A DNA stretch of 64,000 nucleotides from Clostridium mobile. GTDB taxonomy: Bacteria > Bacillota > Clostridia > Clostridiales > Clostridiaceae. The DNA lies in the NCBI RefSeq assembly GCF_018918285.1, contig NZ_JAHLQF010000001.1, positions 434,001 through 498,000 of the forward strand, read 5' to 3'. The translations under genes and the position numbers were made by a program. The notes beneath the pieces are model-generated. The model ran no database searches and was not told the DNA's origin. It saw only the letters and a program-made list of their open reading frames with translations. This document shows, piece by piece, positions 17,581-25,261 of this stretch (the first letter of the stretch is position 1; every line of letters starts with the position of its first letter).

Positions 17581-18951
17581 TTGAATAAGAAGACCGTGAA
17601 AGAAGTGCTATCCATAGCTCTCCCTGCAGTAGGTGAAATGTTCCTTTATATGATGGTTTGGGTTTTTGATACAATGATGGTAGGTAAATATGGTGGACAA
17701 GTTGCCGTAAGCACTGTAGGACTTTGTTCTGAAATAATGACAGGAATTGTAAACATTTTTATTGTTTTAGGTGTCTGTGTAGGCGCTGTATCCTTAGTTT
17801 CTAGAAATTTGGGGGCAAATAAGTTTGATTTAGCAGAGGAATATGCTTCACTTTCTCTTGTTATAGGTATTATATTATCTTTAGTAATTTCTAGCTCTGC
17901 TTTTGTATTTGCACCTAAAATTTTATCTTTCGCTGGAGCTAAAAACCAAGTATTAAATATGGGAGTAATATATTTAAAAATAACTTCCATAGGTTTATTT
18001 TTTAATATGATTATGAACGTTCTAAACTCTATATTAAGAGGAACCAAAAACACTAAAACTCCACTAATTGCTGCTGCAATCATTAATGTTATAAACATAT
18101 TTCTAGATTGGGCTATGATATTTGGTAAGGCAGGTTTCCCTGAATTAGGAGTTAAAGGCGCAGCAATAGCCACTTCCTTCTCCCATATAATAGGTTTTTT
18201 ATTTATTTTTATATATACTTTTAAATATTCTAAAATAAAACCTAGATTTAAATACATAAAAGATATGTCCTTAATAAAATTAAAAAGTCTAGTTAAACTA
18301 GCCATTCCCTCTTCTTTACAAGAAGCAGCCTATAGCTTAGCTAGAATATGGGGAATTTTTATGGTGATGGGTTTAGGAGAAACCGCTTTTGCAGCAAATC
18401 AAATAGCTACTACTATTGAATCCATTTCTTATATGCCCGGAACGGGGTTTGGAGTAGCTTGTACCGCATTAGTTGGACATAAAATAGGTGAGAAAAATTT
18501 CAAAGAAGCTAATGAATATGCTCATACCTGCGCTATTTTAGGGCTTATTTTTATGGGACTTTGTTCCATTATGTTTTTAATATTCCCTAAATTTATAGTT
18601 TCATTATTCATTAGTACGAGTGAAGTTGAAGTTATAAAACTAGGTGCTCTATGTCTTATGATAGGTGCTGTGGAGCAGCCTTTTATGGCCTTATATTTAG
18701 TTTACGGCGGAGCTTTAAAGGGAGCTGGAGATACCAAAACTCCATTCTATATTGCCCTTATCGCCGCTTGGGCAATTAGGATTCCATTAATGTTATATTT
18801 CATAGGATACTTAAAAGTAGATATATACTACAATTGGTGGATTACAGGCGCTCAATGGGCCTTCCAAGGACTTGGAATATATATGCTCTTTAAGAAAAGA
18901 TTTTTAAAGTATGCTAATAATCATGACAAAGCAATTAGTCTTAGCGCTTAA
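17581..18951 (+). CDS. MATE-family efflux transporter (second)
   Basis: 456 residues with twelve membrane segments in two halves. Helix 1-2 contains F-D-T-M-M-V-G-K-Y-G-G, helix 3 has G-A-V-S-L-V-S-R-N-L-G-A, and the second half has A-L-V-G-H-K-I-G-E-K-N and G-A-L-K-G-A-G-D-T-K-T-P. This is the MatE pattern closest to NorM-like pumps. The start is TTG, with AAAGGATGAG about 10 bases upstream. An ATG at 17570 is out of frame and stops at once. Export of drugs or toxic metabolites is coupled to Na+ or H+. Substrate unknown. Confidence 0.92.
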   Translation: MNKKTVKEVLSIALPAVGEMFLYMMVWVFDTMMVGKYGGQVAVSTVGLCSEIMTGIVNIFIVLGVCVGAVSLVSRNLGANKFDLAEEYASLSLVIGIILSLVISSSAFVFAPKILSFAGAKNQVLNMGVIYLKITSIGLFFNMIMNVLNSILRGTKNTKTPLIAAAIINVINIFLDWAMIFGKAGFPELGVKGAAIATSFSHIIGFLFIFIYTFKYSKIKPRFKYIKDMSLIKLKSLVKLAIPSSLQEAAYSLARIWGIFMVMGLGETAFAANQIATTIESISYMPGTGFGVACTALVGHKIGEKNFKEANEYAHTCAILGLIFMGLCSIMFLIFPKFIVSLFISTSEVEVIKLGALCLMIGAVEQPFMALYLVYGGALKGAGDTKTPFYIALIAAWAIRIPLMLYFIGYLKVDIYYNWWITGAQWAFQGLGIYMLFKKRFLKYANNHDKAISLSA

Positions 18952-18993
18952 TAGAAAAATTACAATACAAAGCTAGTTATATCGAAAAGATAA

Positions 18994-19125
18994 TTCAGGT
19001 ATCTAAAATTAGTTTTTCATTTATAAGTTTCCATAAAAATAATTTAGATTCCGAAATAGAGAGCTAAGTACATAGTGACGTCGCTTCAAAAAAAGGCACT
19101 TTTTCACTATATGCTTAGCTCTTTT
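18994..19125 (+). repeat. partial copy of a dispersed repeat ending in a terminator hairpin
   Basis: From about 18996 (A-T-T-A-G-T-T-T-T-T-C-A) this stretch aligns with 50153-50256. Both end in a hairpin with arms GAGCTAAGTAC / AGCTTAGCTC-like and an inner GTGACGTCGCTTC motif. The same inner motif occurs inverted at 25103-25118. Only the hairpin side of the larger element is present here. The hairpin (19063-19125, then TTTTTAA) sits between the convergent MATE and livF genes and is placed to terminate both. Confidence 0.75.
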
Positions 19126-19129
19126 TAAT

Positions 19130-19834
19130 CTATCCTCCTAAATAGGTTTTCTTTACATTTTCATCTTTTAGAAGATCACAGCCTTTTCCCTCTAAAGCTA
19201 TCTTTCCTGTTTGAATAACATAAGCTCTATTAGCTACTGATAATGCCATATTGGCATTTTGCTCAACTAGAAGCACGGTTGTTCCAGACTTATTAATATC
19301 TTGTATTGTTGAAAATATTTCATCTACCATAATAGGTGCAAGCCCCATAGATGGTTCATCAAGAAGTATTAATTTAGGTCTTAACATTAAAGCTCTTCCC
19401 ATAGCAAGCATTTGTTGTTCCCCACCACTTAAAGTACCTGCCATCTGAGTTCTTCTTTCTTTTAACCTTGGAAATTTTTCAAATATTTTCTCGTAATCTC
19501 CTCTGATTTCTGATTTATCTTTTCTTATAAAAGCCCCCATCTCTAAATTTTCCATAACAGACATATTAGCGAAGATCCTTCTTCCTTCTGGAACATGAGC
19601 TATTCCCATTTTTACTATATCTGACGCTGAACTACCTGTTATATCCTTATCTATATATTTTATAGCCCCCTCTTTTGGTTTTACTATACCTGATATTGTT
19701 TTAAGCATTGATGTTTTGCCAGCCCCATTGGCACCTATCAAAGTTACTATTTCCCCTTCTTTTACTTCTATTGATAAGTCCTTTAATGCATGAATTGCCC
19801 CGTAATATACGTTAATTTTATCAAGCTTTAACAT
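19130..19834 (-). CDS. livF: branched-chain amino-acid ABC transporter ATPase LivF
   Basis: 234 residues. ABC motifs: Walker A G-A-N-G-A-G-K-T (~32-39), signature T-L-S-G-G-E-Q-Q-M-L (~135), Walker B L-I-L-L-D-E-P-S-M-G-L-A-P, and H-loop replaced by the LivF-type E-Q-N. It is one of two ATPases energising high-affinity leucine/isoleucine/valine uptake. The start overlaps the end of livG by 7 bases. It is the last gene of livJHMGF, and the dispersed-repeat hairpin follows 5 bases after its stop. Confidence 0.95.
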   Translation of the reverse strand: MLKLDKINVYYGAIHALKDLSIEVKEGEIVTLIGANGAGKTSMLKTISGIVKPKEGAIKYIDKDITGSSASDIVKMGIAHVPEGRRIFANMSVMENLEMGAFIRKDKSEIRGDYEKIFEKFPRLKERRTQMAGTLSGGEQQMLAMGRALMLRPKLILLDEPSMGLAPIMVDEIFSTIQDINKSGTTVLLVEQNANMALSVANRAYVIQTGKIALEGKGCDLLKDENVKKTYLGG

Positions 19835-20598
19835 GCTGCATTCCTCCCAAGATAGGCTTCTATAACCCTTGGATTATTTATAACGGATTGCGGCTCCCCT
19901 TCAGCTATTAAAGTTCCATAATCAAGTACAGATAGTTTATTACATATATTCATTACTAAGGACATATCATGTTCAATTAAAATAATTGTGAGTTCATAAT
20001 TACTTTTTATCCATCTTATTAATTCCATAAGCTCTCTTGTTTCATTTGGATTCATTCCAGCTGCTGGTTCATCTAATAGTAAAAGGCTTGGTTTTGAAGC
20101 AAGAGCTCTTACAATCTCTAAGCGTCTTTGTTCTCCATAAGGTAAATTTTTAGCAAGTTCATCTTTTTTGTGATCTAAGCCAAATTTCTTTAAAAGTTCT
20201 AAGGCCTCATTATAAACTCTCTTTTCTTCCTTATAAAAAGAAGGAAGTTTAAAAAAGCTAGCCAAAAGTCCATATTTAATATTTTTATGAAAACCTAGAG
20301 TTACATTTTCAATAACAGTCATGTTTTTAAACAATCTTATATTTTGAAAAGTTCTTGCTATACCATAATCAGTTATTTTATACGGCTTTAAGTTATTAAG
20401 ATGTGAATCCTCAAAACAAATCTTCCCGCTAGTTGGAGTATACATACCAGTTAATAGATTGAAAAAGGTAGTTTTTCCCGCTCCATTTGGACCTATGAGT
20501 CCTACAATGTCCCCCTTATCAATCATCATATTAATATTAGTTACGGCTTTTATACCCCCAAAACTTTTTGATAAATTATCAATTGTTAATACTGCCAT
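19828..20598 (-). CDS. livG: branched-chain amino-acid ABC transporter ATPase LivG
   Basis: 256 residues. Walker A G-P-N-G-A-G-K-T (~37-44), the LivG-specific G-I-A-R-T-F-Q-N-I-R-L-F, signature L-P-Y-G-E-Q-R-R-L, Walker B L-L-L-L-D-E-P-A-A-G-M-N, and switch E-H-D-M. The signature Ser-Gly is replaced by Tyr-Gly, as is usual in LivG. It pairs with LivF on the cytosolic side of LivHM. Its start overlaps livM by 20 bases, showing tight coupling. Confidence 0.95.
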   Translation of the reverse strand: MAVLTIDNLSKSFGGIKAVTNINMMIDKGDIVGLIGPNGAGKTTFFNLLTGMYTPTSGKICFEDSHLNNLKPYKITDYGIARTFQNIRLFKNMTVIENVTLGFHKNIKYGLLASFFKLPSFYKEEKRVYNEALELLKKFGLDHKKDELAKNLPYGEQRRLEIVRALASKPSLLLLDEPAAGMNPNETRELMELIRWIKSNYELTIILIEHDMSLVMNICNKLSVLDYGTLIAEGEPQSVINNPRVIEAYLGRNAAC

Positions 20599-21532
20599 TT
20601 AATTTTCCTCCTTTCTTAAATAATTTTCCCTTACCTTCATATTTTCCTAAAAGACCTTCAGGTCTATATACCATAATTAAAAATAATATTACCGAATAAA
20701 TTACCATTCTAAGCTCAGGAATGTTTTGAAGGAATAAAGATATTATAGAAAGTGCAACGGCTCCAGCAACAGAACCTGCAATGCTTCCCATTCCCCCGAA
20801 AACTACTATAACCAAAATATCTACAGATTTCATAAATCCAAAATTATTTGGCTTTATGAAGTAGAAGTAGTTTGCATAAAGAGCTCCTGCTATACCTGCA
20901 AAGAATGCTCCTATTACAAAAGCAAGCACCTTGTACAAAGTAGTATTTATTCCCATGGCTTCTGCTGCTATTTCATCTTCTCTAATGGATATACAAGCTC
21001 TTCCCGCATAGGAATTTATAAAGTTCTTTATTAAGACAATGGTTCCTACCACCGCAAAATAAATCCAAGTCCAGGTAGTATACTGAGGTATATCATTTAA
21101 TCCACTAGCTCCTCCTACATAATCAAAGTTCAGTAAAATTATTCTTACAATTTCACTAAAGCCTAAGGTAGCTATAGCAAGGTAATCTCCTTTTAACCTT
21201 AATGTAGGTATTCCTATCAATAGGCCTGCGAAGGCTGCACATATTGCAGCTATAATTACTGAGATAAAAAATGGATAATTTAGTTTTGTGGTCATAATTG
21301 CTGATACATAGGCTCCAACAGCCATAAAAGCTGCATGTCCTAATGAAAATTGCCCCGTGTATCCTGTTATTAAGTTTAAGCTAACAGCAAGTATAATATT
21401 AATTCCAATTAGCACTAAGTTTAATAATATATATGAATCTATAACTCCAGCACTTATAAGTCCTTGAGATAATACATATAGTGCAATTATTGAAATAAAA
21501 CTTATTATATTTTTTTTACTAAACCAATTCAA
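20579..21532 (-). CDS. livM: branched-chain amino-acid ABC transporter permease LivM
   Basis: 317 residues with about ten hydrophobic segments. LivM features: L-N-L-I-T-G-Y-T-G-Q-F-S-L-G-H-A near 55-70, G-D-Y-L-A-I-A-T-L-G-F-S-E-I, the coupling-loop A-A-E-A-M-G-I-N-T, and G-G-M-G-S-I-A-G. It forms the membrane channel with LivH. The gap to livH is 11 bases. Confidence 0.94.
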   Translation of the reverse strand: MNWFSKKNIISFISIIALYVLSQGLISAGVIDSYILLNLVLIGINIILAVSLNLITGYTGQFSLGHAAFMAVGAYVSAIMTTKLNYPFFISVIIAAICAAFAGLLIGIPTLRLKGDYLAIATLGFSEIVRIILLNFDYVGGASGLNDIPQYTTWTWIYFAVVGTIVLIKNFINSYAGRACISIREDEIAAEAMGINTTLYKVLAFVIGAFFAGIAGALYANYFYFIKPNNFGFMKSVDILVIVVFGGMGSIAGSVAGAVALSIISLFLQNIPELRMVIYSVILFLIMVYRPEGLLGKYEGKGKLFKKGGKLNGSINN

Positions 21533-21543
21533 AGTATCCCCCC

Positions 21544-22428
21544 CTATACCTTTTCCTTTACATTTTTACCTAAAAGCCCATTAGGTTTTATTATTAAAAC
21601 TATAATTAATATGGCAAATGCAACTGCATCCTTATATAGTGAATTTCCATAGGCACTGACCATTGTTTCTGTCAATCCTAAAAACATTCCGCCAAACATT
21701 GCACCAGGGATGACGCCGATTCCTCCTATAACTGCTGCTACAAAGGCTTTGAGTCCCGGTAACATACCCATTAGAGGATCTATTGAATTGTAATATACTC
21801 CAACTAAAACTCCTGCGGCCCCTGCAAGAGCTGAACCAATTGCAAAAGTATATGATATTGTGTTGTCCACATTTATTCCCATAAGTTGTGCTGCTTCTCT
21901 ATCGTGAGATACAGCCCTCATAGCTTTACCTACTTTAGTCTTATGAATGATATATTGAAGTAATATCATTAGTAAAACTGTTATTACTACTATATAGACA
22001 TCTTTGGTATTCAATAATACTTTCCCACTAAATAAGCTTATTTGTTTTCCTTTTAAAACTTCTGGGAAAGTTCTTGTTTCCGCTGATACAAAATACATTG
22101 TTCCGTATTGTAAAAATAACGATACACTTATGGCTGTTATAAGAGCAGCTATCCTTGTAGAATTTCTAATAGGTTTATAAGCTACTTTTTCTATAATAAC
22201 TCCAATTAAGGAACATGCTAACATAGATATAAGAAGTGCCGGTATAAAGCTCATATGAAAAATTGATGTCATTGCAAATCCTACATAAGCTCCTAACATG
22301 TATACATCACCATGAGCAAAATTTATTAGATTTATAATTCCATAAACCATAGTATATCCTAGTGCAATAAGCCCATATATACTTCCAAGGGAAACTCCAT
22401 TAATTAACTGCTGCAAAAACTTCTCCAT
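21544..22428 (-). CDS. livH: branched-chain amino-acid ABC transporter permease LivH
   Basis: 294 residues with about eight membrane segments. LivH features: G-L-I-A-L-G-Y-T-M-V-Y-G-I-I-N-L-I-N-F-A-H-G near 20-41, the coupling-loop D-R-E-A-A-Q-L-M-G-I-N, and A-A-V-I-G-G-I-G-V-I-P-G-A. It is the partner of LivM. A 66-base gap separates it from livJ. No terminator lies in that gap, so they are one operon. Confidence 0.94.
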   Translation of the reverse strand: MEKFLQQLINGVSLGSIYGLIALGYTMVYGIINLINFAHGDVYMLGAYVGFAMTSIFHMSFIPALLISMLACSLIGVIIEKVAYKPIRNSTRIAALITAISVSLFLQYGTMYFVSAETRTFPEVLKGKQISLFSGKVLLNTKDVYIVVITVLLMILLQYIIHKTKVGKAMRAVSHDREAAQLMGINVDNTISYTFAIGSALAGAAGVLVGVYYNSIDPLMGMLPGLKAFVAAVIGGIGVIPGAMFGGMFLGLTETMVSAYGNSLYKDAVAFAILIIVLIIKPNGLLGKNVKEKV

Positions 22429-22494
22429 TGAATCACTTCCTTTTCTTAAAATTGAAGGGGTAGGAGGGGAAACATCCCCTCTTTATACTAAATT

Positions 22495-23667
22495 TTATGG
22501 TTCTTGCTTCTTTAAGAAAGTTGGTTCCCCATCCTTTACTTCTAATATTGTTATAGATTTTACTGGGTTGTGGTTACTATCAATGGAGAAGGAACCAGTT
22601 ATTCCTTTGAAATCTTTTGTTGATGCAAGTGCATCTTTTAATTTTTCTTTATCTGCTTCTCCAGCTCTCTTTAATCCATCGGCTACAAAATAGGCAAGAT
22701 CATATCCTAAAGCATTAAAAGCATCTGGTTCTTTGTTGTATTCCTTTTTAAAAGCATCTTTAAATTTTACAACTTCTTCACTAGTATCTTTTGATGAATA
22801 GTGATTTGTATAATAAACTTTATTTAAAGCTTCTTTTCCTGCAAGTTCTAATAACTTTGGAGAATCGTATCCGTCTCCACCAAGAATCGGAACATTTAAT
22901 CCTAATTCTCTTGCCTGTTTAACAATTAGTCCTACTTCTTCATAATATCCTGGTAAATATAATAAATCTGGATTTGAGTTTTTAATATTTGTTAAAACTG
23001 CTTTAAAATCCTTATCTTTACTCTGATAAGCCTGTTCTGTTACAATCTTTCCTCCTAAGCTTGTATAGGTTTCTTTAAAACTTTTAGTAAGACCTTTACT
23101 ATAGTCACTTGTAGTGTCCATAAGAATAGCCGCATTCATAAGCTTAAGATCCTGAGCTGCAAAGTTTGCAAGTATTACTCCTTGGAAAGAGTCACTAAAA
23201 CAAGTCTTAAATATATATTCTCTTACCTTCCCATTACTATCTACAGTAACATCATCAGCTGTTGATGAAGCTGAAATTAACGGAACCTTGTTTTGTGTAG
23301 CTTGAGGAATTGCCGCTTTAACACTACCAGATGTTGCAGGTCCTAAAATTGCTACAACCTTATCTCTAGTTGCCAGCTTAGATGCCACATTGGCAGATTC
23401 TGCTGTGTCTGATTTATTATCTGCTTTTATGAGTTCAACTTTCTTTCCTAAAACTCCACCGGCTTCGTTCATTTCTTTAAACGCAAGTTCAATTCCTGCA
23501 ACCAAGCTTTGTCCATATGTGGCAACTTCATTTGAAAGTTCATAATTTAATCCTAATTTTATAGTATCTCCTTTATCTCCACTTTTTTTATCTCCACTTC
23601 CACTACATCCTGCAAATAAGGATGCTGTCATTAACAACGCCATAAATAATGATAATTTTTTATTCAT
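22495..23667 (-). CDS. livJ: branched-chain amino-acid-binding lipoprotein
   Basis: 390 residues. A lipoprotein signal with lipobox L-F-A-G-C (Cys20) anchors it outside the membrane, followed by a Ser/Gly/Lys linker. The mature part is a type I periplasmic-binding fold: I-K-L-G-L-N-Y-E-L-S, A-I-L-G-P-A-T-S-G-S-V, P-L-I-S-A-S-S-T-A, and I-L-G-G-D-G-Y-D-S-P, typical of Leu/Ile/Val-binding proteins. First gene of the importer operon, immediately downstream of the T-box leader. Confidence 0.94.
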   Translation of the reverse strand: MNKKLSLFMALLMTASLFAGCSGSGDKKSGDKGDTIKLGLNYELSNEVATYGQSLVAGIELAFKEMNEAGGVLGKKVELIKADNKSDTAESANVASKLATRDKVVAILGPATSGSVKAAIPQATQNKVPLISASSTADDVTVDSNGKVREYIFKTCFSDSFQGVILANFAAQDLKLMNAAILMDTTSDYSKGLTKSFKETYTSLGGKIVTEQAYQSKDKDFKAVLTNIKNSNPDLLYLPGYYEEVGLIVKQARELGLNVPILGGDGYDSPKLLELAGKEALNKVYYTNHYSSKDTSEEVVKFKDAFKKEYNKEPDAFNALGYDLAYFVADGLKRAGEADKEKLKDALASTKDFKGITGSFSIDSNHNPVKSITILEVKDGEPTFLKKQEP

Positions 23668-23786
23668 AATATTTCTCCTCTCTTCTTATACAATTCTTTC
23701 TTCTCTTAATCAAAATATCTATAATATCATCTTCATCCAGACCACTGACTAGCCCCAACAGAATCGCCCCCTTTTCATTGTTGTAT

Positions 23787-24065
23787 AAAAAAAAGCCTCT
23801 ATATGTATGACAATACATATAGAGGCGTATTCTTCGCTGTACCACTCTAATTCGTTACTGTTTTATAACAGTAACCTCATTTAAGGTTCTTTAAGTAAAC
23901 CCTGCACTATAACGTAATGCAAAACGGTAATGACCTACTATTATTTCAGCCACACAATTCAGGAGTGAGCATTATATATCTATTAGCACTAGGCTTCCAC
24001 CATCCCCAGCTCTCTTTAACTAATTTTCAGATATTTTTCTTTCCATCATCATTGTTAAAATTTTT
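23787..24065 (-). ncRNA. T-box leader of livJHMGF, probable Leu (CUC) specifier
   Basis: On the minus strand the leader has a stem I segment A-G-A-G-A-G-C-T-G with a G-G-T-G-G-A-A loop. The specifier region ATG-CTC-ACTCCTGA has CTC at 23967-23969. The T-box sequence AGAGTGGTACAGCG lies at 23835-23848. A terminator follows with arms GCCTCTATATGTAT / ATACATATAGAGGC and eight T (23787-23826). Uncharged tRNA pairing at the specifier and T-box favours the antiterminator and lets livJ be transcribed. The Leu assignment rests on the position of CTC before the conserved ACTCCTGA. The 5' end is approximate. Confidence 0.92.
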
Positions 24066-24756
24066 AATTATATGTGTATGTTAAAATGGATTATATATCT
24101 ATGCATAAATATAATTTCTTGGTAATAATTTCACACTGCAAAAATTATTATATACACTGTAGCACACTGAAATATAAAGGTCAACAGACTTTTTTAATGT
24201 TCTATTATTATAATTATTGAACTGTTAATTGCATCTATATACATAAATAATTAAACAAAAACTTTCTTCAATCCGGATTTTTGCAAGTTTTCCTTCTTCG
24301 CTTGTTGCAGTTTTTTCACTGGCGAATGTTAAATTTCCTCATAACTTTCAAATTTAAATAGAATTTGAGTTAATTATCTATTGAAATTGATTACATCTGA
24401 TCATTTTGATAAATTTACTTCATAAAATCTAATTAAAGTGTATTTATTAATTTACGAAAATGAAAGTTGAATTATATAAAATCATATGTTCTTATTGAGA
24501 ATACATTTGTTTTTGACGAAATTTTTCTTGCATATTTCCTTATCAAGTCAAATTTATGTAATGTTTTCACTATTAATCTCCCCATAGTTTTGTGATGTTC
24601 TTGAAGTTGTGTACGTTCTATGCATTGGAAATGCTAGATTTGCTAAAATGAAACTTATCTATCATAAATTTTAGGTAAATTTATAAAAAGCTAATATTTT
24701 TTAAAAGTTTTTTACTTGATTAGATATTTAGTATGTATTTTAATCAATAAAAATCT
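24066..24756. other. intergenic DNA without recognised features
   Basis: About 690 bases upstream of the T-box leader. It is AT-rich and broken by stops in all frames. It should contain the liv promoter near its left end. I recognise no gene, RNA or clear repeat. Confidence 0.5.
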
Positions 24757-25258
24757 GTAAAATATAAATGTGAGAACAATTTAGGGATACGACAAATAAA
24801 AATGTTATATAATGCTTCTTATGCTGTCTCGCTTCAATAAGAACTTCTAAAATTTATTTTATAAAATAAAGCTCCCTAATGCTGACAAACTCCCTTCGGT
24901 CAAACATGTGCAGCATCTTAACGGCATCTTTTTAAAATAAATCAAGAATTTCTAAATTTTGCTCAAACGCATAGTCCACATTACATAGCATTTTTAAGTT
25001 TTAGATAATGAAATTTTAAAAATCAATGTTTGAGAGACTAATTTGAAAATATATTTGTAAAACATAAAGGAACTGAGGTGCATAGTTGGAGGAGCGCCTT
25101 TTTTTGAAGCGACGTCACTATGTACCTCAGTTCCTAATTTGGAATACCCATTTATTTTTGTAGAAATTTATAAATGTGAACATAATTTATATATACGACA
25201 AATAAAAATGTTACATAATGCTTCTTATGATGTCTCGCTTTAATAAGAACTTCTAAGA
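24757..25258 (+). repeat. full copy of a dispersed composite repeat, flanked by a ~99-bp direct duplication
   Basis: The left unit 24757-24855 reappears as 25160-25258 with roughly 85% identity by eye. Between them lie an arm (24795-24860), a centre (24861-24933), an inverted arm (24934-24995), a ~70-base linker and a large hairpin (25069-25134). The centre contains ATGCTG...CAGCAT. The whole linker-arm-centre block aligns with the reverse complement of 50258-50546. No ORF is present. The right duplicate runs to within 4 bases of the metH stop codon. Confidence 0.8.
25069..25134. terminator. large hairpin of the dispersed repeat
   Basis: GGAACTGAGGTGCATAGT (25069-25086) pairs with ACTATGTACCTCAGTTCC (25117-25134) over 18 bp with one G-T wobble. 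The 30-base loop holds the shared GAAGCGACGTC motif. There is no strong T run after the stem, so a terminator role is less certain here than at the other two copies. Confidence 0.5.
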
Positions 25259-25261
25259 TTT

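Noticed and set aside
17646-18305. 219-codon minus-strand frame inside the second MATE gene
   Set aside because: No ribosome site, no family resemblance, fully inside a well-supported gene. The same applies to other long antisense frames such as 46872-47537, 55276-55866, 35291-35794 and 34043-34555.
23660-23845. 61-codon minus-strand frame ahead of livJ
   Set aside because: It runs through the T-box antiterminator and terminator and into the livJ start. It is RNA leader, not protein.
24757-25258. Insertion sequence with transposase
   Set aside because: Inverted arms are present, but no reading frame of useful length exists in the element. At most it is a non-autonomous element.
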